64,000 bases of DNA from DASPTT01 sp035623275 (GTDB lineage: Bacteria; Actinomycetota; Acidimicrobiia; Acidimicrobiales; UBA8190). This document shows, in pieces, positions 41,545-50,002 of this stretch. Below the pieces are notes generated by a model that worked only from the letters and a program-made list of their open reading frames with translations, had not been told where the DNA came from and ran no database searches. Location: the NCBI GenBank assembly GCA_035623275.1, contig DASPTT010000127.1:21586-85585 (forward strand). The letters are read 5' to 3'. The translations under genes were made by a program, and so were the position numbers. The number at the start of each line of letters is the position of its first letter. Within the stretch, counting starts at the first letter, position 1.

Positions 41545-42795
41545 TCACGTCTCGATCAGGCGGCCGTGGAGGTAGTCGTCGTAGGCACCGAGGTCGAGCA
41601 GGCCGTGGCCGGAGTAGGAGAAGAGGATGACGCGGGGCTCGCCCGCCTCCTTGGCGGCGAGGGCCTCGTCGATCACGGCGCGGATCGCGTGCGCCGTCTC
41701 GGGCGCGGGGATCGGGCCCTGCGTGCGCGCGAACTGCACGGCGGCCTCGAACACCTTCCCCTGGGGGTACGCCGCCGCCCGCATGCGCCCGTCGCGCACC
41801 AGGTTGCAGATGATCGGCGCGTCGCCGTGGTAGCGCAGGCCGCCGGCGTGGATGGGCGGCGGCACGAAGTCGTGGCCCAACGTGAACATGGGCAGCAGGG
41901 GCGTCATGCCGGCGGTGTCGCCGAAGTCGTAGTCGAAGCGGCCTTCGGTGAGGGTGGGGCACGACGACGGCTCCACCGCCAGCAGGTCCACGTCCGCGTC
42001 GGGCACGAAGGGGAGGGCGATCCCGCCGAAGTTGGAACCGCCGCCGCACGAGCCCACCACCAGATCGACGTGCCCCTCGCCGGCCTGCTCGAGCTGGGAG
42101 CGGGCCTCGAGGCCGATGACGGTCTGGTGGAGCAGCACGTGGTTGAGGACCGAGCCGAGCGCGTAGTGCGTGTCCGGGCGTGCGACCGCGTCGCGCACCG
42201 CGTCGCTGATGGCGGTCCCGAGCGACCCTGGATGGCCCGCGTCGTCGACGGGGGAGGGCTCGACGTCGCCACCCCAGGTCTCCATCATCACCCGCCGGTA
42301 CGGCTTCTGCTCGTACGAGGCGCGCACCATGTAGACCTTGCACTCCAGGCCGTAGAGGGCCGACGCGTAGCAGAGCGCGCTGCCCCACTGGCCCGCCCCC
42401 GTCTCGGTCGACAGGCGAGTGACGCCCTCGGTCTTGTTGTAGAAGGCCTGGGGGACGGCGGTGTTGGGCTTGTGCGAGCCCGCGGGGGAGACCGACTCGT
42501 CCTTGTAGTAGATCCGTGCCGGGGTGCCGAGGGCCTCCTCGAGGCGCCGGGCGCGCACCAGCGGCGTGGGCCGCCACAGCCGCAGGACGTCGAGCACCTC
42601 GCCCGGGATGTCGATCCATGGCTCCGCACTCACCTCCTGGCCGATGAGCGCCATCGGGAACAGGGGAGCGAGGTCGTCCGGCCCCACCGGCTCGCGGGTG
42701 GCGGGATGCAGCGGTGGCTGCAAGGGAGTGGGGAGATGCGGGGCGACGTTGAACCACGCCGCGGGCATCTGCTCGACGGGGAGATTCCAGCGCAT
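41545..42795 (-). CDS. trpB: Tryptophan synthase beta-like PLP enzyme (TrpB2 type)
   Basis: 416 residues. The PLP lysine is in SPAGSHKPNTA and the phosphate loop in GSCGGGSNFGGIALPF. The extended N-terminus (WFNVAPHLPTPLQPPLHP) and STETGAGQWGSALCYASAL mark the TrpB2 branch. TrpB2 condenses L-serine with indole and often stands alone without trpA. No other trp gene is here, so it may salvage free indole or serve as the main enzyme. The ATG is supported by AGGAGA 7 bases upstream. Confidence 0.9.
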   Translation of the reverse strand: MRWNLPVEQMPAAWFNVAPHLPTPLQPPLHPATREPVGPDDLAPLFPMALIGQEVSAEPWIDIPGEVLDVLRLWRPTPLVRARRLEEALGTPARIYYKDESVSPAGSHKPNTAVPQAFYNKTEGVTRLSTETGAGQWGSALCYASALYGLECKVYMVRASYEQKPYRRVMMETWGGDVEPSPVDDAGHPGSLGTAISDAVRDAVARPDTHYALGSVLNHVLLHQTVIGLEARSQLEQAGEGHVDLVVGSCGGGSNFGGIALPFVPDADVDLLAVEPSSCPTLTEGRFDYDFGDTAGMTPLLPMFTLGHDFVPPPIHAGGLRYHGDAPIICNLVRDGRMRAAAYPQGKVFEAAVQFARTQGPIPAPETAHAIRAVIDEALAAKEAGEPRVILFSYSGHGLLDLGAYDDYLHGRLIET

Positions 42796-42859
42796 ACGGG
42801 TCTCCTGTGTGCTCGGGCCGCCGGGTCGCACCCTAGTGGCGATCTGCCAACATGGCTCG

Positions 42860-43699
42860 ATGGCCGACGAGGAGGTTGGGGCCGACGAGGAGGTTGGGGC
42901 CGACGCGGACGGCGGGCGCGCCGGGGCCGCGGCAGGCGGGACGTGGGTGGTGGACCTCGACGGCGTCGTGTGGCTCGCAGAGCGCGCCATCGACGGGTCG
43001 GCCGAGGCGGTCGACCGCCTGCGCGCGGAGGGCATCCGCGTCGTGTTCGCCACCAACAACTCGGCCCCGACGCTCGACGAGCTGGTTGCTCGCCTCGCTC
43101 GGGTGGGGATCACGGCGGAGCCGGGCGACCTCGTGACTTCCGCCCAGGCGGCCGCGTCGATGCTCGAGCCGGGGTCGACCGCCCTGGTCTGCGGGGAGGC
43201 CGGGATGCTCGAGGCCCTCGGGGCGCGAGGGGTCTCGGTCGTCGCCGAGGGCCCGGCCGAGGCCGTGGTCGTGGGCTGGACGAGGCGCTTCGACTTCGAC
43301 ATGCTCGCCGGCGCGGCCACGGCCGTGCGCATGGGGGCCCGGTTCATCGGGACGAACGAGGACCCCACCCATCCGACCCCCGAGCGACTGCTCCCCGGGT
43401 CGGGCGCCTTCATCGCCGCTGTGGCCACCGCCGCGCAGGCGGTCCCGGAGATCGCCGGCAAGCCCCACGAGCCGATCGTGAACCTCCTGCGCGCCCGGGC
43501 GCCCGACGCCCGCCTGGTGGTGGGCGACCGCCCGGCCACCGACGGCCTCCTGGCCCGGCGGCTCGGCGTCCCCTACGCGCTGGTGCTCTCTGGCGTGATC
43601 GCGCCCGGGCACGGTGCGCTCGACGTCGAGCCCGACGACGAGGCTGCGGACCTCGCCGCACTGGTCGACCGCCGCCTGGGGCACCGACGCGACGGGTGA
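42860..43699 (+). CDS. HAD-IIA family phosphatase (glycerol-3-phosphate/p-nitrophenyl phosphatase-like)
   Basis: 279 residues. The HAD nucleophile motif is WVVDLDGVVWL, motif II lies in VFATNNSAPT, and motif III/IV in GKPHEP and VVGDRPATDGLLARRLG. The C2-type cap in the middle (residues about 85-190) places it in the HAD-IIA group with NagD and Rv1692. The gene holds the place of Rv1692, a glycerol-3-phosphate phosphatase that recycles membrane lipid. The first residues are two copies of an 18-bp unit (42863-42898) encoding ADEEVG. CAACAT lies 6 bases before the ATG. Confidence 0.88.
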   Translation: MADEEVGADEEVGADADGGRAGAAAGGTWVVDLDGVVWLAERAIDGSAEAVDRLRAEGIRVVFATNNSAPTLDELVARLARVGITAEPGDLVTSAQAAASMLEPGSTALVCGEAGMLEALGARGVSVVAEGPAEAVVVGWTRRFDFDMLAGAATAVRMGARFIGTNEDPTHPTPERLLPGSGAFIAAVATAAQAVPEIAGKPHEPIVNLLRARAPDARLVVGDRPATDGLLARRLGVPYALVLSGVIAPGHGALDVEPDDEAADLAALVDRRLGHRRDG

Positions 43700-43731
43700 C
43701 GCGAATCCTTGCTGGGGAAGGACGCCATGGC

Positions 43732-43737
43732 TAGCGT
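43732..43737 (+). promoter_or_regulatory. Putative -10 (TAGCGT) for leaderless histone-like gene
   Basis: TAGCGT followed by 6 bases and the ATG at 43744. No ribosome site is present. Confidence 0.55.
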
Positions 43738-43743
43738 GGCCCC

Positions 43744-44277
43744 ATGGCTGAGAACGAAGGTCTGCGGCGCTACATCGACGCCGGGATGAACCTGACCCAG
43801 ATCACCCGGGCCCGAGCGGAGGAGCTCGTGCGCGAGCTGATCAAGACCGGCGAGTTCGAACGCACCCGTGCCCAGGAGTGGGTCGAGGACCTCGTGCGGC
43901 TCAGCCGTGAGCGCTCGGAGGCCTTCGTCCACCTCGTGCGCAACGAGGTGCGTTCGCAGCTCGACGACCTCGGCCTCACCAACCTCGACGATCTGGCCAA
44001 GCGGGTGGCCGAGATCCTGGCGCGCTCCTCGGAGCGGGCGCGCAAGGCGGGTCAGGCCGCGACGCGCCGCGGCCCGGGCCGCCGCCGTGCGGCGAAGAAG
44101 GCGGGCGCGAAGAAGGCGCCGGCCAAGAAGGCCGCCGCGAAGAGGGCCCCGGCCAAGAAGACCGCAGCGAAGAAGGCGCCGGCCAAGAAGACCGCCGCGA
44201 AGAAGACCGCCGCGAAGAAGGCGGGCGCGAAGAAGGCGCCGGCCAAGAAGGCCGCCGCGAAGAGGGCGGGCGCCTGA
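43744..44277 (+). CDS. Phasin-like/helical protein with histone H1-like Lys/Ala tail
   Basis: 177 residues. Residues 1-100 form an amphipathic helical region (MNLTQITRARAEELVRELIK, FVHLVRNEVRSQLDDLGL), like phasin-type or PhaF-type N-domains. Residues 105-177 are repeats of KKAPAKKAAAK and KKTAAKK, resembling the H1-like tails of mycobacterial HupB and pseudomonad AlgP/PhaF. Such tails bind DNA without sequence preference. The protein could be a nucleoid protein or link granules to DNA; I cannot decide. The stop TGA is overlapped by the probable CTG start of tlyA. Confidence 0.75.
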   Translation: MAENEGLRRYIDAGMNLTQITRARAEELVRELIKTGEFERTRAQEWVEDLVRLSRERSEAFVHLVRNEVRSQLDDLGLTNLDDLAKRVAEILARSSERARKAGQAATRRGPGRRRAAKKAGAKKAPAKKAAAKRAPAKKTAAKKAPAKKTAAKKTAAKKAGAKKAPAKKAAAKRAGA

Positions 44278-45134
44278 CCCGCGTCGCGGCACGGCACCGG
44301 CTCGACGCCGAGCTGGTGCGACGGGGGCTCGCCGGCTCGCGTGAGCACGCTCGCTCGCTCGTCCTCGACGGCGTCGTCCTCGTGGGCGGGGTGATCGCGG
44401 ACAAGCCCGGCCGCCTCGTGAGCCGAGGCGACCCCCTGGTGGTGGCGGGAGAGCGGCCGCGCTTCGTCTCACGCGGTGGCGACAAGCTCGACGCCGCGCT
44501 GGCCCGGTTCCACGTCCCGGTGACGGGCCGACGCTGCCTCGACGCCGGCGCGTCGACCGGGGGCTTCACCGACTGCCTCCTCCAGCGCGGCGCCCGGGCC
44601 GTGGTCGCCGTCGACGTGGGACGCGGCCAGCTGCACGAGCGCATGCGCGCCGACGCGCGGGTCACGAGCCTCGAGCGGACCAACGTCCGCGCCCTGGACC
44701 TCGCCGCCGTGGGCGGCGTGCCCTTCGATCTCGTGGTCGCCGACCTGTCGTTCATCTCGCTGGTCACGGTGGCGGCACGGTTGTGCGGCGAGCTCGCCGC
44801 CGAGGACGCAGACGTCGTGGTGCTGGTGAAGCCGCAGTTCGAGGCCGGGCGCGCCGCGGCGAGCCGGGGCAAGGGCGTCATCCGGGACCCCGGGCTCCGC
44901 CGGGACGCGCTGCTGCGCGTCGCCGGCGCGCTGGAGGCGTGCGGAGCGACCATCATGGGGGCCATGGCCTCGCCCGTGACCGGCCCGGCCGGCAACGTGG
45001 AGTACCTGCTCCATGCCCGCGCCCACCGGGGCGCGCCGACGGCGCCGGGCCGACCCCCCAGGCCCGCACTTCTGTCCATGGTCGACCGTGCCGTCGCCGA
45101 GTCACCGGGGCCGAAGGTGGACACACGGCCATGA
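44274..45134 (+). CDS. tlyA: TlyA family rRNA 2'-O-methyltransferase/hemolysin
   Basis: About 286 residues. The S4 RNA-binding domain is at the N-terminus (RLDAELVRRGLAGSREHA), followed by the FtsJ-like methyltransferase with the SAM motif CLDAGASTGGFTDCLL, ADLSFIS and VKPQFEAG. TlyA methylates 16S and 23S rRNA (capreomycin target site). The first ordinary start codon (GTG 44316) would cut RLDAEL from the S4 domain, which is nearly identical in M. tuberculosis. The only near-cognate codon upstream is CTG at 44274, overlapping the previous stop as CTGA. I therefore favour a CTG start. The 3' end overlaps nadK (ATGA). Confidence 0.88.
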   Translation: MTRVAARHRLDAELVRRGLAGSREHARSLVLDGVVLVGGVIADKPGRLVSRGDPLVVAGERPRFVSRGGDKLDAALARFHVPVTGRRCLDAGASTGGFTDCLLQRGARAVVAVDVGRGQLHERMRADARVTSLERTNVRALDLAAVGGVPFDLVVADLSFISLVTVAARLCGELAAEDADVVVLVKPQFEAGRAAASRGKGVIRDPGLRRDALLRVAGALEACGATIMGAMASPVTGPAGNVEYLLHARAHRGAPTAPGRPPRPALLSMVDRAVAESPGPKVDTRP

Positions 45135-45967
45135 CGACCGTCGCACTGGTCGTGCACCCGGACCGACCCGAGGCGAAAGCGATCGCGGAGCGGGCCACCA
45201 CATGGCTCGAGGCGCGCGGCGGCGCCGTGACGGTGGTCGGCGACGCCGCGCTCGACCTTGCCGAGCCGGCGCCCGATCTCGCCGTGAGCCTCGGGGGCGA
45301 CGGGACGATGCTGCGCACGGTGGCGTTGGCCACGCCCCGGGGCGTCCCCGTGCTCGGCGTCAACCTCGGCCGGCTCGGCTACCTGACCGAGGTCGAGCCA
45401 CCCGGTCTGGAGCGCGCCTTGGAGCGGTTCGTGGCCGGCGACTACCAGATCGAGGAGCGCATGACGCTCGAGGTGACGGTGACCCGCGGCAGCGAGGAGC
45501 GGCCGGCCACCGCGCGCCGCTCGTACGTGGCCCTCAACGAGGCCGTCGTGGAGAAGACCGTCCCGGGCCACACCGTGCGGCTGGCCGCGGCCATCGCCGG
45601 GCGCCCATTCGTCACCTATGCGGCGGACGGGCTCCTCGTGGCCACGCCCACGGGGTCGACCGCGTACAACCTCTCGGCGCGGGGCCCGATCGTCAGCCCC
45701 CGGCTGCGGGCGATCGTGGTCACCCCCATCTCGCCGCACATGCTCTTCGACCGGCCCCTCGTGCTCGAGCCCGAGGAGTGGATCCGCCTCGAGGTCGCCC
45801 CGCCGCGTGCCGGGGTGCTGGTCGTCGACGGCCAGACCATCGCCGAGCTCGAGCCCGGGGACGCGGTGGAGGCGCGCGCCGGTGCCGTCGCCGCGCGCGT
45901 GGTCACCTTCGGCGGGCGCGACTTCCACGCGATCCTGCGGGCCAGGTTCCACCTGGCCGACCGCTGA
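45131..45967 (+). CDS. nadK: NAD kinase
   Basis: 278 residues. The GGDGTM motif (residues about 57-62), NLGRLGYLTEV and DGLLVATPTGSTAYNLSA are the family signatures; it phosphorylates NAD to NADP using ATP or polyphosphate. The ATG overlaps the tlyA stop by 4 bases, and recN starts 16 bases after the stop, the usual actinobacterial order tlyA-nadK-recN. Confidence 0.96.
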   Translation: MTTVALVVHPDRPEAKAIAERATTWLEARGGAVTVVGDAALDLAEPAPDLAVSLGGDGTMLRTVALATPRGVPVLGVNLGRLGYLTEVEPPGLERALERFVAGDYQIEERMTLEVTVTRGSEERPATARRSYVALNEAVVEKTVPGHTVRLAAAIAGRPFVTYAADGLLVATPTGSTAYNLSARGPIVSPRLRAIVVTPISPHMLFDRPLVLEPEEWIRLEVAPPRAGVLVVDGQTIAELEPGDAVEARAGAVAARVVTFGGRDFHAILRARFHLADR

Positions 45968-45983
45968 GCGGGCCGCCGCCGTC

Positions 45984-47696
45984 GTGCTCGTCGAGCTCCG
46001 GGTGCAGAACCTCGGCGTGATCGAGTCGGTGGCGATCGAGCTCGGCCCGGGCATGACCGCGCTGACGGGCGAGACCGGTGCCGGCAAGACGCTGCTCGTC
46101 GAGGCGCTCGAGCTCCTCGTCGGCGGCCGGGCGGATCCCACCCTGGTGCGCCCCGGTGCGCGCGAGGCGCTCGTCGAGGGCCGCTTCGTGCTCGAGCCCG
46201 ACGCGCTCGGCGACGACGTGCCGGGCCACGAGGCGCCGGGCCACGAGGCGCCGGCGGACGACCCGGGCGCCGAGCGCATCCTGGCCCGCGCCGTGCCGGC
46301 CAGCGGACGCTCGCGGGCGTGGGTCGACGGGCGCATGGCGCCCCTCGCCGCCTTGGACGAGGCCGGACGGGGTGTGGTGGACCTCCACGGGCAGCATGCC
46401 CATCAGGCGCTGCTCGACGCCGGCGCCCAGCGGCGCGCCCTGGACCACTTCGGCCACGTGGACATCGAGCCGCTCCGTCGCGCCCGCGCGCGGCGGCGCG
46501 CGCTGGAGGAGGAGTTGGAGGCTCTCGGCGGCGACGCGCGGACGCGCGCCAGGGAGAGCGACCTGCTGCGGTACCAGGTGCACGAGATCGACGCGGCCGC
46601 CATCACCGGGCCCGACGAGGACGAGTCCCTGGCCGTGGAGGAGGAGCGGCTGGCGGCCATGCGCTCGCACCTCGAGGCGGCCGCCGCCGCGCTCGCCGCG
46701 CTCGACGGCGACGGCGCCGCCAACGACCGCATCGGCTCGGCCCGCGCCGAGCTCGAGGACCGGCGGCCCCTCGAAGCGCTGGCCGCCCGCCTCGCCGGCA
46801 TCCAGGCGGAGGCCGCGGACGTCGCCACCGAGCTTCGCCACGTGGTGGAGGGATGGGAGGACGACCCGGAGCGCCTGGCCGAGGTGCGCGCCCGGCGCCA
46901 GCAGCTGCGCGAGCTGTGCCGCAAGTACGGCGAGGGGCCCGCCGAGGTGCTCGCCTACGCGCAGGAGGCGCGCACCCGGCTGGCCGAGCTCGACACCGTC
47001 GACGAGCGCGCCCGGGCCCTGCAGGCGGCGCTCGGCGAGGCGACCGACGAGCTGGCCGCGGCGCAGGGGGCGGTGGGCGAGGCGCGCCGGCGGGCCGCAC
47101 CGGCGCTGGCCGCCGCGGTCGAGGCCCGCCTGCGGGTGCTGGCCATGCCCCACGCGCGCGTCGAGGTCACGGTGGGGGACGAGGACCCCGGCGACGACGT
47201 CGCCTTCCTCCTCGGTGCCAACCCGGGGGAACCCGCGCTGGCGTTGGCGAAGGTCGCCTCCGGTGGGGAGCTGGCCCGGGCCATGCTGGCCCTGCGGCTC
47301 GTGCTGACCGACGAGCCGGGGACGATCGTCTTCGACGAGGTCGACGCCGGCGTCGGGGGCGAGGCCGCGGTGTCGGTGGGCCGTGCCCTGGCCGAGCTGG
47401 CGGAGCGCCACCAGGTGCTCGTGGTCACCCATCTCGCCCAGGTGGCCGGCCTGGCCGGCCACCAGCTCGCCGTGCGCAAGACCGTCGTCGCCGGCCGGAC
47501 GGTGGCCAGCGTCGAGGCGCTGGAGGGCGAGGCGAGGGTGGTCGAGCTCGCCCGCATGCTCTCGGGACGGCCGGACTCGGCCACCGCGCGCCGCCATGCC
47601 GAGGAGCTCCTGGCCGGCGCGCCGGGCGCTGTGGTCACGCCGTCGCGGCCACGGAGTGGGACGGGTGCGGCGTCCCCCGGTACCCTGCGGGCGTGA
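45984..47696 (+). CDS. recN: DNA repair protein RecN
   Basis: 570 residues, an SMC-like ATPase acting in double-strand break repair. Walker A is GETGAGKT (residues 29-36); the Q-loop region has DLHGQHAHQALLD; the central coiled coil of about 250 residues is Ala/Arg/Glu-rich; near the C-terminus are the ABC signature VASGGELARAMLALRLV and Walker B IVFDEVDAGVGG, then VVTHLAQVAG. A 15-bp tandem duplication at 46221-46250 (GHEAP twice) lengthens a surface loop. No LexA box is seen directly upstream, where the gene is inside the operon. Confidence 0.95.
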   Translation: MLVELRVQNLGVIESVAIELGPGMTALTGETGAGKTLLVEALELLVGGRADPTLVRPGAREALVEGRFVLEPDALGDDVPGHEAPGHEAPADDPGAERILARAVPASGRSRAWVDGRMAPLAALDEAGRGVVDLHGQHAHQALLDAGAQRRALDHFGHVDIEPLRRARARRRALEEELEALGGDARTRARESDLLRYQVHEIDAAAITGPDEDESLAVEEERLAAMRSHLEAAAAALAALDGDGAANDRIGSARAELEDRRPLEALAARLAGIQAEAADVATELRHVVEGWEDDPERLAEVRARRQQLRELCRKYGEGPAEVLAYAQEARTRLAELDTVDERARALQAALGEATDELAAAQGAVGEARRRAAPALAAAVEARLRVLAMPHARVEVTVGDEDPGDDVAFLLGANPGEPALALAKVASGGELARAMLALRLVLTDEPGTIVFDEVDAGVGGEAAVSVGRALAELAERHQVLVVTHLAQVAGLAGHQLAVRKTVVAGRTVASVEALEGEARVVELARMLSGRPDSATARRHAEELLAGAPGAVVTPSRPRSGTGAASPGTLRA

Positions 47697-47730
47697 TCTA
47701 CCGTAGACCGATGCCATCAGGAGGCTGCCA

Positions 47731-49386
47731 GTGACGAAGTTCGTCTTCGTGACCGGTGGCGTCTCCTCCTCGCTCGGCAAGGGCCTCACCGCGTCGTCGC
47801 TGGGCCGGCTGCTCAAGTGCCGGGGACTGCGGGTCACGATGATCAAGCTCGACCCGTACATCAACGTCGACCCCGGCACGATGAACCCCTTCGAGCACGG
47901 CGAGGTGTTCGTCACCGAGGACGGCGGCGAGACCGACCTCGACCTCGGGCACTACGAGCGCTTCATCGACGAGAACCTCCACCGCGACTCCAACGCCACC
48001 ACCGGCTCCATCTACTCGTCGGTGATCGCCAAGGAGCGCCGCGGCGACTACCTGGGCAAGACCGTCCAGGTGATCCCGCACGTGACCGACGAGATCAAAG
48101 AGCGCGTGCAGCGGCTGGCCTCGGACCAGGTCGACGTGGTCATCGTCGAGATCGGCGGCACCGTCGGCGACATCGAGATCGTCCCGTTCCTTGAGGCCGT
48201 GCGCCAGTTCCGCCACGACGTGGGGCGCGACAACGTGTGCTACGTCCATCTCACGCTGGTGCCCTACCTGGCGCCCTCGGGCGAGCAGAAGACGAAGCCC
48301 ACGCAGCACTCGGTGACCGAGCTGCGGAGCCGGGGCATCCAGCCCGACGTGATCGTGTGCCGCTCCGACCAGCCGATCTCCGACGGTCTCAAGCGCAAGA
48401 TCTCCCTGCTGTGCGACGTGCCGGCCGACGCCGTGATCTCGGCCGTCGACGCGCCGAGCATCTACGACATCCCCATCGTCCTCCACGACGAGGGTCTCGA
48501 CCGCGTGGTGTGCGACACGCTCGCCATCGACGACGCCACCCACGCCATCGACCTCTCCGGTTGGGAGCGGCTGACCGCACAGGTGGCCGCCGCCCGGCGT
48601 CCGGTGCGCGTGGGGGTGGTGGGCAAGTACGTCAATCTCCCCGACGCGTACCTGTCGGTCGTGGAGGCCCTTCGTCACGCCGGCTTCCACCATGGTGCGA
48701 GGGTCGAGGTCGAATGGATCCAGGCGGAGACCGTCCCCGACCTCCTCGCCGCGGACCGGCTCCGCGATCTCGACGGCATGGTCATCCCCGGTGGCTTCGG
48801 CGAGCGGGGGATCGAGGGCAAGATCGCCGCCGCGACCTACGCGCGCGAGCGCCACGTCCCGTGCCTCGGGCTCTGCCTCGGCCTGCAGGTGATGGTCATC
48901 GACGCGGCCCGCAACCTGGCGGACATGCCCGGTGCCAACTCACGCGAGTTCGACCCCTTCACCGCCTTCCCGGTGATCGACCTCATGGACGACCAGCAGA
49001 ACGTCGTGGACAAGGGTGGCACCATGCGGCTCGGGTCCTACGTGGCCCAGCTCCAGCCCGGCACGGTGGTGGCCGACGCCTACGCCGCGCCGGCCGTGGC
49101 CGAGCGCCACCGCCACCGCTACGAGGTGAACCCGCGCTTTCGCGCCGGGCTGGAGGGCGCGGGGCTCGTGTGCTCGGGGACGTCGCCCGACGGACGCCTC
49201 GTCGAGTTCGTCGAGCTGCCCGGCCATCCCTTCTGGGTCGGGACACAGGCGCACCCGGAGTTCCGGAGCCGGCCCGACCGGCCCCACCCGCTGTTCCGGG
49301 AGCTCGTGGGTGCGGCCCTCACCCGGGCCGAGGGTCGCCTGCCACGACTCATCGACATCGACGTCGACGTCGGTGCCGCCCCCTGA
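47731..49386 (+). CDS. pyrG: CTP synthase
   Basis: 551 residues, the usual length. The synthase domain opens with KFVFVTGGVSSSLGKGLTAS; the C-terminal glutamine amidotransferase has the nucleophile in CLGLCLGLQVMVI and the His/Glu pair in QAHPEFRSRP. It makes CTP from UTP, glutamine and ATP. AGGAGG 6 bases before the GTG fixes the start. The NUDIX gene begins within its last codons. Confidence 0.97.
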   Translation: MTKFVFVTGGVSSSLGKGLTASSLGRLLKCRGLRVTMIKLDPYINVDPGTMNPFEHGEVFVTEDGGETDLDLGHYERFIDENLHRDSNATTGSIYSSVIAKERRGDYLGKTVQVIPHVTDEIKERVQRLASDQVDVVIVEIGGTVGDIEIVPFLEAVRQFRHDVGRDNVCYVHLTLVPYLAPSGEQKTKPTQHSVTELRSRGIQPDVIVCRSDQPISDGLKRKISLLCDVPADAVISAVDAPSIYDIPIVLHDEGLDRVVCDTLAIDDATHAIDLSGWERLTAQVAAARRPVRVGVVGKYVNLPDAYLSVVEALRHAGFHHGARVEVEWIQAETVPDLLAADRLRDLDGMVIPGGFGERGIEGKIAAATYARERHVPCLGLCLGLQVMVIDAARNLADMPGANSREFDPFTAFPVIDLMDDQQNVVDKGGTMRLGSYVAQLQPGTVVADAYAAPAVAERHRHRYEVNPRFRAGLEGAGLVCSGTSPDGRLVEFVELPGHPFWVGTQAHPEFRSRPDRPHPLFRELVGAALTRAEGRLPRLIDIDVDVGAAP

Positions 49387-50002
49387 CGAGACCGCCGGCC
49401 CCGCCACCCCGGCCGCGGCGGACAGCGACGACGGTCGCCCGAGGGGGCTGCTGCCGGCGCGCGGCTTTCGCCGCACGGGGGCCGAGGTCCGGTGCCGGGG
49501 GTGGCGGATCGACATGGTCAAGGCCAGCTTCGAGTCGCCCGATGGCACGGTCTTCACCCGTGACGTGGTGCGGCACCCCGGGGCGGTGGCGGTGGTGCCG
49601 GTCACCGACCGGAGCACCGTGCTGCTCGTGCGCCAGTACCGGGGCACCCTCGACGGCGACCTTCTCGAGCTCCCGGCGGGCACACGCGACGTCGACGGCG
49701 AGCCGCCCGAGGTGACGGCCGGCCGGGAGCTGAGCGAGGAGGTCGGGGTGCGCGCCGGCGCGCTGCGGCTGCTGGCGGCGGTGGCCAACACCCCGGGCTT
49801 CAGCGACCAGATCACCCTCCTGTACCTGGCGACCGGCCTCCAGCCCGTGCCGACCGGCCGGCAGGGGCCGGAGGAGAGCCACATGGAGGTGGTCGAGCTC
49901 CCGCTGCAGGACGCCGTGGGCATGGTGATGCGCGGCGAGCTGCTCGACGCCGAGACGATGCTCGGCCTCATGCTGGCGCGCGAGGTGCTCGGCTCGCCGT
50001 GA
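49373..50002 (+). CDS. NUDIX hydrolase, ADP-ribose pyrophosphatase-like
   Basis: About 209 residues. The NUDIX box is LPAGTRDVDGEPPEVTAGRE then LSEEVGV, preceded by VLLVRQYRGTLDGDLLE, typical of ADP-ribose pyrophosphatases; it splits ADP-ribose to AMP and ribose-5-phosphate. The gene has the position of Rv1700 in M. tuberculosis, a characterised ADP-ribose pyrophosphatase. The GTG at 49373 overlaps the end of pyrG by 14 bp and is the most likely start; the first 40 residues are of low complexity. The 3' end overlaps xerD (GTGA). Confidence 0.9.
   Translation: MPPPDETAGPATPAAADSDDGRPRGLLPARGFRRTGAEVRCRGWRIDMVKASFESPDGTVFTRDVVRHPGAVAVVPVTDRSTVLLVRQYRGTLDGDLLELPAGTRDVDGEPPEVTAGRELSEEVGVRAGALRLLAAVANTPGFSDQITLLYLATGLQPVPTGRQGPEESHMEVVELPLQDAVGMVMRGELLDAETMLGLMLAREVLGSP

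Noticed and set aside
44100..44275. Lys/Ala-coding repeat tract as a CRISPR or intergenic repeat array
   Set aside because: The repeats are codon-phased within an open reading frame and encode a histone H1-like tail.
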